The notes: a model not told the origin generated them from the letters alone. A DNA stretch of 64,000 nucleotides from a virus (IMGVR_UViG_3300020173_000008:1-64000), one strand, 5' to 3'. Shown: positions 48,888 through 57,383, numbered from the stretch's first letter. Translations and numbers: made by a program.

Positions 48888-49877
48888 CTATACTCTTTTC
48901 CAATTCGCAAACCTCGCCTTTGCTTCTAAACCAGAAAAGATATTTTGATTTATTTGTGTTGTAATGTTTTCTTGGGTGTAACCACCGAGTATCATCTCGT
49001 TAATATCTTTGAAGGGATTCGATTCAGGCCATAAACAAACTCTTCTCCCTGCATTAATCGCTTTGTCTATTCTCCTGCATATCTCCCTGTTTCGTGGTTC
49101 GTTATCAAAGACTAGGATACTGTCATCAAACTCTGCCTTTGTCAAGTCAGCGTCTGCTGTAGCAACCGCATTGTCTAGGAACATGCTGTCAATTGGACCC
49201 TCAACAACATAAACCGTTTTGTTCTTGTTCAGTCTGTCAAGACCGAAAACTTTCTCACCATCGTCCAACTTGATGGTGATATACTTAGGTATCTCTACAC
49301 CGAAGGCTCGACCTTGGTATGCAAAAATGTCACCCTTCTCGTCACGAAATGGAATAAGGAGTCTGGGGTGGTCGCCCTCCACAGACGGGAACTTATTCTT
49401 GATTAGAGTGTTCGTGAATTTAAAGAATGACTCACAGAGATACAGGTCAGATAGTCTGTCCTTTGGGAGTTGTCTTGCTTCGACAATCTTTCTTGCGGGG
49501 TGATCTTCTGAGAGTTCCGAGATGGAAGATAGACCTTTGAAGATATCCCGTTTGCGAAAGACTGGTGCATCGAACTTAAACTCCGGCTCAGGGTTGTTAG
49601 TCTTGACCCCTGATCTGTATCGTTCAAATATATAGTCTTTGTAAGTTTTTGAGTCTACATGCTTGATGAGATTACCAAGTGTTGCTCCCACCCCACAGTT
49701 ATGACACTTGAAGAACAGGTCATTCTTCTTACGAAAGACATACCCACGAGCCTTCGTGCGTGACTTCTGTGAGTCTCCACAGTATGGACAACGAAAGTTC
49801 CAACTATAGTCAGACTTCTTCTTGAACAAGAGAAGTTGACTACTGATAAGATTTAGATATTTTATGTCAATGTACAT
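48888..49877 (-). CDS. 61: DNA primase gp61
   Basis: 329 residues from ATG 49877 (MYIDIKYLNLISSQ). A zinc ribbon CPYC ... CHNC (about 34-61), then the TOPRIM core with VVEGPIDSMFLDN and FDNEPRN. Length close to T4 gp61 (342). An ATG two codons earlier touches the -10 box; the predicted +1 coincides with ATG 49877, so a leaderless message is likely. Confidence 0.93.
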   Translation of the reverse strand: MYIDIKYLNLISSQLLLFKKKSDYSWNFRCPYCGDSQKSRTKARGYVFRKKNDLFFKCHNCGVGATLGNLIKHVDSKTYKDYIFERYRSGVKTNNPEPEFKFDAPVFRKRDIFKGLSSISELSEDHPARKIVEARQLPKDRLSDLYLCESFFKFTNTLIKNKFPSVEGDHPRLLIPFRDEKGDIFAYQGRAFGVEIPKYITIKLDDGEKVFGLDRLNKNKTVYVVEGPIDSMFLDNAVATADADLTKAEFDDSILVFDNEPRNREICRRIDKAINAGRRVCLWPESNPFKDINEMILGGYTQENITTQINQNIFSGLEAKARFANWKRV

Positions 49878-49883
49878 GAACAT

Positions 49884-49912
49884 ACATTAACAGATTTATA
49901 GGATATTGTCAA
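49884..49912 (-). promoter_or_regulatory. Promoter for primase, leaderless type
   Basis: TTGACA (49912-49907), 17 bases, TAATGT (49889-49884). Seven bases after the -10 box lies the A of ATG 49877. Confidence 0.7.
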
Positions 49913-50340
49913 GTAAAGTCGATAAATTTATGCAATAAAAATCCAATAACAATAGACCCACCAATTAGAACGTGTCTCCACTTCTCTAGGACACCGACAC
50001 GGTGTTCAATCTCTCTCTGAATTTTCTGTATTTCTTTGTTCTGTTCTGCATGTTGTTGTGCTGCAGCAGCCATGATTTCTTTGGTATTCGTAGTGATACG
50101 AGAATGTAACTCGTCTATCTTTGACATCATTTCACTACGACGAACTTCAATCTGTTGTTCTGCACCATAGAGTGCTTCTTCCTGTCTTGCAATCTTCTCT
50201 TCATGCACCGCCAACATACGGTTAATGGAGTTGGAAACATCGGTAAGTTTCTCAATTGCGATATCTAGACGATCATGAATTTTTCTCTGGTCCTCTAGTT
50301 CTTTCTTGAGAAGACGAACCTCTGTTTCCAACTCACTCAT
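49909..50340 (-). CDS. Coiled-coil protein with C-terminal membrane helix
   Basis: 143 residues: long heptad helix (MSELETEVRLLKKELEDQRK onward) and a tail anchor LIGGSIVIGFLLHKFIDF. Conserved in marine T4-like phages as I recall. Might be part of the lysis or membrane set with the next two genes. Confidence 0.75.
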   Translation of the reverse strand: MSELETEVRLLKKELEDQRKIHDRLDIAIEKLTDVSNSINRMLAVHEEKIARQEEALYGAEQQIEVRRSEMMSKIDELHSRITTNTKEIMAAAAQQHAEQNKEIQKIQREIEHRVGVLEKWRHVLIGGSIVIGFLLHKFIDFT

Positions 50341-50343
50341 AAC

Positions 50344-50514
50344 TTAACCCTCTGACTTAACGAGAGTGATAACACCCCAAGCAATTGCTGCCCAACAAAC
50401 GAGGTTCATTGGAATAATTGCTGAGAGGAACAATCCAATCACACCAACAGCGATAAGAGCACCACCGTCCCATGATGTACGTTCCATAATTCTATCTTTA
50501 ATCCAACCAAACAT
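50344..50514 (-). CDS. Small two-helix membrane protein
   Basis: 56 residues from ATG 50514: MFGWIKDRIMERTSWDGGAL, then two hydrophobic stretches (IAVGVIGLFLSAIIP and VCWAAIAWGVITLV). Good ribosome site (AAGGAGAAG). Holin-like size and topology; function not shown. Confidence 0.7.
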   Translation of the reverse strand: MFGWIKDRIMERTSWDGGALIAVGVIGLFLSAIIPMNLVCWAAIAWGVITLVKSEG

Positions 50515-50515
50515 T

Positions 50516-50764
50516 TTACTTCTCCTTTTCTAGTTCTAAGATTCTTGCCTCCAAATCATCAATCTTCTTAGCAACGTTAGGATATTTTTTTCGCCAGTTG
50601 TCTTCATTCTGTAGGACTTTTAATCCCAATTTTTTAGAGGACCATGATGCTACATCATCTACCTTTTTATAGAACCAGCGTCCTAGTTTGGTATCGGCAA
50701 ACCAACTATCTGCCGCACTTCCAATTATGCTACTTGCAATACTACTAATCAGAAAAAACCACAT
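50516..50764 (-). CDS. Small membrane/coiled-coil hypothetical protein
   Basis: 82 residues: an N-terminal hydrophobic segment (MWFFLISSIASSIIGSAADS), a middle WFYKKVDDVASWSSKKLG and a C-terminal coiled coil (IDDLEARILELEKEK). A CATAAATA sequence about 20 bases upstream could be a weak late promoter. Function unknown. Confidence 0.68.
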   Translation of the reverse strand: MWFFLISSIASSIIGSAADSWFADTKLGRWFYKKVDDVASWSSKKLGLKVLQNEDNWRKKYPNVAKKIDDLEARILELEKEK

Positions 50765-50792
50765 GTCTTCTATTCTCCACTAATATTTATGG

Positions 50793-51608
50793 TTAATAAT
50801 AATCCAAGTATGGTAAAATTGGTCTTTCACGAGCAGCAGCTGCTATAGGTGACCTATGTACCGCACCCCTGTAAATATAAGTTTCTGGGTCTGCTTCGTG
50901 TCTCCAAGGGCCGTAACTTCCTTTTTCTGCACAATACAAATCGAAATCTCTACCTGTCTTACCCTCACTGACAAATTTTTCATAGGTGCGCCAATACGCG
51001 CAATCACGGCACTGTCTTTTTTTACATGTCGATGTATGACATCTACGAGATAAAACTTTTAACTCATCTGGTAAAAATTCATATTGTTCAAATCTTCCCG
51101 TCAAAGTTTTGGCAATTTCATCATAATCAAAATCATCACCAGTTGGCACTGGCTCTAAATCAGGAGTCCCCGTTAAATATATGTCAACCTTTGCACTCTC
51201 AAGATGTTCTCTAAGCATATCATGACAGGAAGAAGCAGTATTTTCTAATGATATACCGACTGATATCGCATCAACGCCAGTCTCTTTAACCCATACAGGA
51301 TAAGTTTCATATCTTGGTCTAAGAGCACCAATATTATAAGTTCCTGCTTTAAACCCCTTCCTAATCGGCACCCACTCTTCTTTATATGTCGGTGTCCAGT
51401 TAATCTCTTCAAAGACAAAATCTCTAGTTTCAGACTTTAAAAAAAGGATAATATCTTTAAGTTTTTTTATTGCAGCATCATTGGTGTCATCTTTTTCAAA
51501 CTCTTCAGTAGCGTATCTTGCAACTATTTCACAGTCTGTTTCTGTTAACCATCTCCACATAGTATATGTTGAATTAACTCCACCAGAGAATGGTATCAGT
51601 ATTTTCAT
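50793..51608 (-). CDS. PP-loop ATPase, QueC-like
   Basis: 271 residues. PFSGGVNST (7-15) is the pyrophosphate loop of PP-loop ATPases. The C-terminal half has CHTSTCKKRQCRDCAYW, a four-Cys cluster like the QueC zinc site, which turns 7-carboxy-7-deazaguanine into preQ0. Other deazaguanine genes (queD, queE, folE, a Dpd or Arc transglycosylase) are not in the window. An adenylating enzyme of another pathway remains possible. AT-richer than its neighbours. Confidence 0.65.
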   Translation of the reverse strand: MKILIPFSGGVNSTYTMWRWLTETDCEIVARYATEEFEKDDTNDAAIKKLKDIILFLKSETRDFVFEEINWTPTYKEEWVPIRKGFKAGTYNIGALRPRYETYPVWVKETGVDAISVGISLENTASSCHDMLREHLESAKVDIYLTGTPDLEPVPTGDDFDYDEIAKTLTGRFEQYEFLPDELKVLSRRCHTSTCKKRQCRDCAYWRTYEKFVSEGKTGRDFDLYCAEKGSYGPWRHEADPETYIYRGAVHRSPIAAAARERPILPYLDYY

Positions 51609-51638
51609 AATATTTCACTCCATTTTATAATTTATCAT

Positions 51639-51770
51639 TTAACCCCAATCTGGGCGTTTAGGTTCTTCTGCACAATTGCAACCACCACATTGACATTCTA
51701 CACATACAAGTGTGTCACAATGACAATCGTGTTCACAAGACTTACACTTTTTTTCTGTATCCTGTTCCAT
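51639..51770 (-). CDS. Tiny cysteine-rich metallothionein-like protein
   Basis: 43 residues from ATG 51770: MEQDTEKKCKSCEHDCHCDT, then LVCVECQCGGCNCAEEPKRP. Nine Cys in 25 residues as CxxC, CxC and CxxCxC clusters, plus two His. This is a metal-thiolate pattern, not a zinc ribbon. It overlaps the next small gene by 29 bases. Family not recognised. Confidence 0.6.
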   Translation of the reverse strand: MEQDTEKKCKSCEHDCHCDTLVCVECQCGGCNCAEEPKRPDWG

Positions 51771-51858
51771 TCGTTCTATCTCTCCATCTCTTGTTCCAAG
51801 CCCAACAATTTAGTTTTGAACCATATTTCTCACAGAATGCATAAAAACAGTCAAACAT
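51742..51858 (-). CDS. Tiny conserved basic protein
   Basis: 38 residues from ATG 51858: MFDCFYAFCEKYGSKLNCWA, then WNKRWRDRTNGTGYRKKV. Resembles 'CEKYASKLNNWAW' mini-proteins of marine T4-like phages. TAATG overlap with the upstream stop. Confidence 0.62.
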   Translation of the reverse strand: MFDCFYAFCEKYGSKLNCWAWNKRWRDRTNGTGYRKKV

Positions 51859-52340
51859 TAGTCTTCCTCTCTAGGTATAATTGACCACCTACCAAAGAGT
51901 ACTACTGAATAGTACGCAGAATAAATCTTCCACTTTGGAACTGATGGGTCTGCATCTTTCATTGCAGCAAGGAATACCTTGTCTGCTTCCTTCTTTGCTG
52001 CCTTGTAAGTATCAACAACTTCCTGTGCATTTAAATTCTCAATCAAATCACCAGCCTCTGCCCGATACTGACGAATACGTTTGTAGAGAAGGTCATGAAT
52101 AATTGCTGCACGGGCAATGTCCCAAGGTGCAATCAACATCCAACAGATGCGTGGAACAGATGCAAGGTCTGTGACGAAACCTTTCTTACATGTAATCTTT
52201 CCATCCTTGGTGACTTGTACGCCAACACTCTTGAGACTATCCACATCAAGGTCTGCATTTGTATAACTGAGAGCCCTTTCCAAAATCCACTTGCGTGGTG
52301 GATGAAACTCTGCACTGATTTTATCGTTAAACTTACCCAT
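51858..52340 (-). CDS. DUF1353 protein
   Basis: 160 residues. KKGFVTDLASVPRICWMLIA and ARAAIIHDLLYKRI are the DUF1353 signature, found in many phages near lysis and tail genes. Conserved Asp, His and Asp suggest an enzyme-like site, but function is unproved. Confidence 0.85.
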   Translation of the reverse strand: MGKFNDKISAEFHPPRKWILERALSYTNADLDVDSLKSVGVQVTKDGKITCKKGFVTDLASVPRICWMLIAPWDIARAAIIHDLLYKRIRQYRAEAGDLIENLNAQEVVDTYKAAKKEADKVFLAAMKDADPSVPKWKIYSAYYSVVLFGRWSIIPREED

Positions 52341-52351
52341 CGTATTATTCC

Positions 52352-52687
52352 TTATTTTTTAGGTTTTGCGATTGCCTGAGCACCAAAGAATGCTGCGACA
52401 ATACCAGCGACTGCGATAAAGTATACTCCTGCCATATCACCAAGAATCTTTGCGGCCTGTTCTAAATTAAACACAGATGCAAGAACCACGATAACTGGAT
52501 ACACTAACATACCCCCTAGTGAGTACCATGCCATTGTTCTTTGTGCATCTCTCATCGCATCTGCATCTTCAAGTTCTTTGCGTTTGAACTCCAAATACAT
52601 TTCATGTTCTACTGGGTCAACAACTCCATCTCCGTTTGTATCGGCAGGATGGCGTTCTATACTACTTGCTTTGACTTCCTCCGTCAT
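52352..52687 (-). CDS. EF-hand-like membrane protein (holin candidate)
   Basis: 111 residues. DTNGDGVVDPVEHE (about 16-29) is an EF-hand calcium loop, followed by a helix and two membrane helices (YSLGGMLVYPVIVVLASVF and GVYFIAVAGIVAAFFGA). Common in marine T4-like phages. Two helices beside the spanin pair make it a holin candidate. Confidence 0.72.
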   Translation of the reverse strand: MTEEVKASSIERHPADTNGDGVVDPVEHEMYLEFKRKELEDADAMRDAQRTMAWYSLGGMLVYPVIVVLASVFNLEQAAKILGDMAGVYFIAVAGIVAAFFGAQAIAKPKK

Positions 52688-53051
52688 CGGGTTTCTCCTT
52701 TTCTGGGGTCACCGCCTTCTCATAGTATAGAATGATTTGTTTCTGTTGTTCTATGTATCTCCTAAGTTCTGCAAAATTCAAACTTAGGTTCTCGTAATCC
52801 TTTACTGACAGTGCAATATAAGAATCTGCACCGTTCTTCTTTTCATACTCTTTAATAAACTCATCGTAGTTCAGTTTTGATACAACGTAAATCTTTACGT
52901 CATTTAGTTGAACTTGCTTGGGGTGCTGCACTATTGGAACTTCCGTCCGTACTGTCTTTGTTACAGTTACTATTTTTGGTTCCGGCCTCCAACTGCACGC
53001 CGTTAGGGTTAGTAAGGTCAGCAAGACAATCCCATAACCTATTGGTCGCAT
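52662..53051 (-). CDS. Outer-membrane lipoprotein, o-spanin-like (Rz1-type)
   Basis: 129 residues with lipobox LTAC19 after a short signal peptide, a Val/Pro-rich linker (PKIVTVTKTVRTEVPIVQHP) and a helical C-terminus. Its first 152 bases lie inside the preceding gene in another frame, the arrangement of Rz/Rz1 spanin genes. Longer than lambda Rz1 (60). Assignment by architecture. Confidence 0.65.
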   Translation of the reverse strand: MRPIGYGIVLLTLLTLTACSWRPEPKIVTVTKTVRTEVPIVQHPKQVQLNDVKIYVVSKLNYDEFIKEYEKKNGADSYIALSVKDYENLSLNFAELRRYIEQQKQIILYYEKAVTPEKEKPDDGGSQSK

Positions 53052-53379
53052 TTTGCATCCTCTTTTCTATCAATCCTGGCTTCTTATTTGCCAGATGTGT
53101 TAAGTTGTGTTTCTGCAAAGTTGCACGGAGTTGGTCACCATATCTCTCAGCAGTCTGCAATTCTTTCTGTAATTCTCTATTTATCTCTTCAAATTTCTGT
53201 CTGTCTTCAATCATGGTATTGATTGTCTCTTCTTGAAGTTTGGTTGCAACCTCTAACTTCGCATTATTCTCAGAGAGAGTTTGAATACGTTGCTGTGTAT
53301 CCTTGTAGTAATAGTATGCACCATACCCCACTCCACCAAGAAGACCTAACACGATTAGTAACATATAAATTTTCAACAT
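52900..53379 (-). CDS. Inner-membrane coiled-coil protein, i-spanin-like (Rz-type)
   Basis: 159 residues from ATG 53379 (MLKIYMLLIVLGLLGG), with AAGGAT upstream. One N-terminal membrane helix, then a long coiled coil (RIQTLSENNAKLEVATKLQE onward), and two Cys near the end (DCLADL, NCNKDS). Topology and overlap with the following lipoprotein gene match an i-spanin. Confidence 0.68.
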   Translation of the reverse strand: MLKIYMLLIVLGLLGGVGYGAYYYYKDTQQRIQTLSENNAKLEVATKLQEETINTMIEDRQKFEEINRELQKELQTAERYGDQLRATLQKHNLTHLANKKPGLIEKRMQNATNRLWDCLADLTNPNGVQLEAGTKNSNCNKDSTDGSSNSAAPQASSTK

Positions 53380-53389
53380 GGTTTTATCC

Positions 53390-53701
53390 TTAGAATGTGG
53401 CGTCACCACTGATAAATGGACCAATAACTGTTTTTAATGATGTTCCAGCAGAGTTTTTAATATTAGTAGTTGTACCACCAGCATTCAATCCAACTCTAAT
53501 TTTGATTGTTGTACCACTGGAGTTTTTGATTAATACTTGTATAGGCGAAGAGGCAGCATCCCCAACACCAATCAACTTTACAGTGCCACCATCATTTATA
53601 TAAATCTTTTTTGCTGAGGTATCAACAGCAACCTCACCACTAGTAATATCACTATTGGTTGGTGTTGTTGTTCCCCTCTTTAACTTTATAACAGTTGGCA
53701 T
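53390..53701 (-). CDS. Short tail-fibre-type structural protein
   Basis: 103 residues: MPTVIKLKRGTTTPTNSDIT, then GEVAVDTSAKKIYINDGGTV, the 'LKRG...GEiavdt...lyind' start seen on many phage fibre and virion proteins. Same type as the N-terminus of the next gene. Possibly a fibre tip or adaptor. Confidence 0.72.
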   Translation of the reverse strand: MPTVIKLKRGTTTPTNSDITSGEVAVDTSAKKIYINDGGTVKLIGVGDAASSPIQVLIKNSSGTTIKIRVGLNAGGTTTNIKNSAGTSLKTVIGPFISGDATF

Positions 53702-53712
53702 TTATACTACCC

Positions 53713-55599
53713 TTAGAACGTACCACCATCAATCGTTGTTACTGTTACTGCACCACTTGATACTGTGAAGTTGTCTGAACTGAATGAGGCAATACCCTTA
53801 TTAGAAGTTGATGCATCTTCACCTGTAATTGTCAGGGTGTTAGATGAGATTGCCGTTACGATACCCTCACCATTCGCAATTGTCAATGTTTCACCAAGTG
53901 CAACAGCATCAGATGATGAATCACTACCAGTAATAGTAATTGTACTATTTGACAGTGAAGAGTTAGCAATATTACTTAGGGTGTTTGAAGAACCACTAAT
54001 CGTCTTGTTGGTTAGTGTCTGAGATGAAGTCAACAGAGCAATTGCAGAAGTGTTACTCAAGTCTGTTGATGCAATCGTAATGTTTGCAGTACCGTCAAAG
54101 GACTGACCAGCAATTGTTCTTGCGGTCTCTAGTGCAGTTGCGGTTGCGGCATTACCAGAAGTGTCCTGTGTACCAGAGGTATTAACACCAGGCAAGTTAA
54201 TATTACCAGTACCATCGAATGACACACCACCGATTGTTCGGGCAGTCTCTAGTGCAGTAGCAGTAGCTGCATTACCTGTGATATCACTGGATGTTAGTGC
54301 AACTGTTCCTGTTACATTTGGTAGAGTAATTGTTCTATCAGCAGTTGGGTCTGTGATGGTTAGAGTTGTTTCGAAATCGTCAGCAGTTGCACCCTCAAAT
54401 ACGATTGCATTTGCGGCGTTCATTGTAACTGTATCAACAGTCGTTGTAGTTCCTGCAACCTGTAGATTTGGTACAAGTAGAGTTCCTGTACTTGGGTTAT
54501 AACGCAATGCACCAGTGTCATCAAGTAGAGCATTGGACTCGTCATGGAACACAACAGGGAAGTTTGTGTTTGCAGTACTATCTGTAACTGTAACAAGTGC
54601 AGCCGTACCACTGGTGTCCTGTGTACCAGAAGTGTTAACGCCAGGTAGGTTGATGTTACCAGTACCATCGAAGGATACACCACCAATCGTCCGTGCGGTT
54701 TCTAGTGCAGTTGCAGTAGCAGCGTTACCAGAAGTATCCTGTGTACCAGAAGTGTTAACGCCAGGTAGATTGATGTTTGCAGTACCGTTAAAGGATACTC
54801 CACCAATTGTTCTGGCAGTCTCTAGGGCAGTTGCAGTTGCGGCATTACCTGTGATATCATCAGAGGTAAGAGCAAGTGTACCTGTAGATGTAGGTAGAGT
54901 TAGTGTTCCTGTGTTACTAATTGTACTGATTACAGGAGCAGTAAGTGTCTTATTTGTTAGTGTCTGAGAACCAGTTAGTGTTGCAACTGTGCTATCAATT
55001 GCAACAGAAATCTGGTCATCTGAGACTGTTGTATCAATACCAGTACCACCAGCAAAAGTTAGTGTACCACCAGTATTGAAAATGTCATCTGAACCACTAT
55101 CTGCGGCAATTGTAAATGAACTAGATGCGGCACTTGCAAAGGATAGTCCACCAGAACCATCTGTTGTTAGAATCTGACCATTTGAACCGTCAGCAGATGG
55201 AAGAGTAAATGTTACAGAAGTGGTGATGTTATTAGGAGCTTTAAGTCCGACAAAGTTTGAACCATTGTCAGTACCTTCATTGATTTTTAAAGTACCACCA
55301 GTGGTCGCATTATTACCTACAAAGACTTCATCAATGGCCTTGTTACTATCTACGAGAAGTGCAGAAGACGCAGTTAGTGTACCAGCAACGTGGTCTAACT
55401 GGTCTATGAAATATTGACCGCCAATAGCAGTGATGTTATTTGCATCACCATTACCGTCAACACCACCTTCACCGATAAACAGTCTATCACCGTTGTTACC
55501 CTGTGTACCAGTTCCGTAGGTGTATGCTAATTCACCCAGTTTAAGTGTAGCTGGTGCAGAAGTACCTGTACTCCTCTTTATTTGAATTGTAGTTGCCAT
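53713..55599 (-). CDS. Repetitive tail fibre protein
   Basis: 628 residues. N-terminal IQIKRSTGTSAPATLKLGEL is the fibre attachment-type start. The middle has several near-identical 37-residue units built on TATALETARTIGGVSFDGTG then NINLPGVNTSGTQDTS, interspersed with 'TLTNKT' and 'ITLPNVTGTVALTS' segments. All are beta-rich and typical of trimeric phage fibres. The C-terminal 100 residues are less repetitive and may bind the receptor. No chaperone domain seen. Confidence 0.82.
   Translation of the reverse strand: MATTIQIKRSTGTSAPATLKLGELAYTYGTGTQGNNGDRLFIGEGGVDGNGDANNITAIGGQYFIDQLDHVAGTLTASSALLVDSNKAIDEVFVGNNATTGGTLKINEGTDNGSNFVGLKAPNNITTSVTFTLPSADGSNGQILTTDGSGGLSFASAASSSFTIAADSGSDDIFNTGGTLTFAGGTGIDTTVSDDQISVAIDSTVATLTGSQTLTNKTLTAPVISTISNTGTLTLPTSTGTLALTSDDITGNAATATALETARTIGGVSFNGTANINLPGVNTSGTQDTSGNAATATALETARTIGGVSFDGTGNINLPGVNTSGTQDTSGTAALVTVTDSTANTNFPVVFHDESNALLDDTGALRYNPSTGTLLVPNLQVAGTTTTVDTVTMNAANAIVFEGATADDFETTLTITDPTADRTITLPNVTGTVALTSSDITGNAATATALETARTIGGVSFDGTGNINLPGVNTSGTQDTSGNAATATALETARTIAGQSFDGTANITIASTDLSNTSAIALLTSSQTLTNKTISGSSNTLSNIANSSLSNSTITITGSDSSSDAVALGETLTIANGEGIVTAISSNTLTITGEDASTSNKGIASFSSDNFTVSSGAVTVTTIDGGTF
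54074..54868 (-). repeat. Degenerate tandem repeats inside the tail fibre gene
   Basis: Units of about 110 bases encoding ALETARTIGGVSF ... NTSGTQDTSG occur at about 54074-54290 (two copies) and 54609-54868 (two to three copies). They differ mostly at third codon positions. Likely substrate for in-frame expansion and contraction. Confidence 0.8.
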
Positions 55600-55614
55600 T
55601 TATATGGTCTCCTA

Positions 55615-55929
55615 TTAGAACGCACCGCCGTTTAGGGTTAGTGTTCCTGTATTTTCATTTACTTCGTTTCTTGCGACGAATTTAGAGGTTGAGCTATCGT
55701 ATTGAAGAATAGACCCATTAGACTTTGCTGTTACATCAACATCAGTCAAATCAGCAAGAGTACTGACAGCAGAACTACCAGTATTCACCCAGTTTCCAGT
55801 TCCGGCATCATATGCAAGAACTTGATTATCTGATACTGATGTAATAGTAACGTCAGAAACGTCATTAATTACTAAAGCAGTGCCAACATCTCCATATGCA
55901 GCTTCACTATATTTTACTGGATCAGCCAT
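55615..55929 (-). CDS. Short tail-fibre-type structural protein
   Basis: 104 residues: MADPVKYSEAAYGDVGTALV, then VLAYDAGTGNWVNTGS and LADLTDVDVTAKSNGSILQY, the 'GqvL.ydsgtgkWvn' repeats of phage fibres. Between the repetitive fibre and the large mosaic protein. Confidence 0.75.
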   Translation of the reverse strand: MADPVKYSEAAYGDVGTALVINDVSDVTITSVSDNQVLAYDAGTGNWVNTGSSAVSTLADLTDVDVTAKSNGSILQYDSSTSKFVARNEVNENTGTLTLNGGAF

Positions 55930-55943
55930 CTTAAGTATCCTTC

Positions 55944-57383
55944 TTACTTATTCGTTAATATCCAACCTTGAGTACCGTCAGTAAATACCAGTTTAAATGC
56001 AGCACGGGCAGTATCGACGGTAATATTTTGGTTTACTCCGTTAAACAAATTTTCATTACGATCAATAATAATATTGTTCGTATTTGCTGTCCCAGCATAA
56101 TCAATAATCGCAACTTCATCGCCTAGTGCTGGAGCAGCGGGTAGAGTCATGGTAATTGCCTGACTCGTAGTATTTATAAAGTATCCTTCACCAGAAATTG
56201 CAGTAAAGTCATCTGTCTTTACGGCTTGCCATTCGATACCGTTTTGGTTATCACCCTCGGCATCAGCACCACCCCACATTCCAGTTGCGGCACTATATCT
56301 TAGATACTTACCATCTACTCTGGCACTGGTTCGATCAAGATCATCTAACCATTGTAGTTGGGTTTCACCACTACCATAGTCCATTTTACCAAACTGTGTG
56401 GCGATACTCTTCTTGAGAAGATTGAGTTCTTCACGAAGAATGTCTACTTCTGTTTTTGGTTTTACTTCTTGTGCATCAAAAGACTGATCAAATCTGTGTC
56501 TGTCGTCATGCAGTTTCTTGGCAATTCTCGTTGCCATGTTCTCTTCTTCGTATGCCTGAAGAGACTTGTCTGCAAGTTTCATTGCATCATCAACTACACT
56601 TGTATTGATACCAAGACGTTTACTCTGTTCCTTAATCTGATCTTCTTTTGAAGGTCTGTTAATCTCATACTGAATGACTTTGTTTGGTGTCTTAAAGTCC
56701 TTCTTACGCATGACTGTCTTATTGACAACTTCAAACTCACCATTCTTATAGTTGATGACCACTGGAAGATTGATATCAGAGGCAAGGTCTTTGAGGACAA
56801 CCTCGACATCTGGATTCTGTCGAATGTCCTTACCCTTGTTCTTCTGAATTTTCTTGAAGAACCTCTGTAGTTCTGCTACCTTGATTTCTGGTTTGTTTCG
56901 TTGGTCATTCAGTCGGTCCACGAAGTGGCGTGTGAACTCAACATCAATATCGTACTTCTTAAGAATACGGTCAGCAAACTTTTCTAGTCCATCAACGTCT
57001 GACTGTGAGAACTTTTCTTTTACTGGTTCGAAACGTTGAATAAGTCGTTCTCTTGGTTTCTTTGCGTCCTCTGGAATTTCTGAATCAATTAAAACGTTTT
57101 CTTTAACCTCTTCAACAACCTCTAGAAGTTGTACAGGATCAAAGGATTCAATTATACTCTCAACCTCTACACTATTGTCCTCTGAAACTAAAAACTCAAA
57201 GATATTTCTCTTGATGCTTTTCTTTTCTTCAGCAACGACTTCTTTAAACTTAAACTTGTATTCAGTTGGTTCTACAGGTTTAGTCTCAACAGGAGTCTCA
57301 ACAACCTCTTCCTTAATAGGTTGTGGTTTTGGTTCTTCTGGAACATCCGTTAGAAAACTGTAAATATCAAGTTTGTTTTTCAT
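55944..57383 (-). CDS. Mosaic virion protein with C-terminal fibre-like domain
   Basis: 479 residues. N-terminal 100 residues are Glu/Val/Pro-rich and disordered. Residues about 130-240 (FADRILKKYDIDVEFTRHFV, FFKKIQKNKGKDIRQNPDVE) match a helical domain found in several marine T4-like virion proteins. A coiled coil follows, and the last 130 residues (RYSAATGMWGGADAEGDNQN, then TMTLPAAPALGDEVAIID) are a beta domain common in fibre tips. Fusion-like organisation. Confidence 0.72.
   Translation of the reverse strand: MKNKLDIYSFLTDVPEEPKPQPIKEEVVETPVETKPVEPTEYKFKFKEVVAEEKKSIKRNIFEFLVSEDNSVEVESIIESFDPVQLLEVVEEVKENVLIDSEIPEDAKKPRERLIQRFEPVKEKFSQSDVDGLEKFADRILKKYDIDVEFTRHFVDRLNDQRNKPEIKVAELQRFFKKIQKNKGKDIRQNPDVEVVLKDLASDINLPVVINYKNGEFEVVNKTVMRKKDFKTPNKVIQYEINRPSKEDQIKEQSKRLGINTSVVDDAMKLADKSLQAYEEENMATRIAKKLHDDRHRFDQSFDAQEVKPKTEVDILREELNLLKKSIATQFGKMDYGSGETQLQWLDDLDRTSARVDGKYLRYSAATGMWGGADAEGDNQNGIEWQAVKTDDFTAISGEGYFINTTSQAITMTLPAAPALGDEVAIIDYAGTANTNNIIIDRNENLFNGVNQNITVDTARAAFKLVFTDGTQGWILTNK

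Noticed and set aside
53765-55177. Plus-strand open frames of 60-150 codons opposite the tail fibre
   Set aside because: Antisense shadows caused by the low-complexity, repeat-rich fibre coding sequence.
53713-55599. CRISPR-like array
   Set aside because: The repeats are coding, degenerate and in frame within a fibre gene; no regular repeat-spacer pattern exists anywhere in the window.
56171-56178. TATAAATA on the minus strand
   Set aside because: It lies deep inside the mosaic virion gene with no gene start nearby; probably chance.
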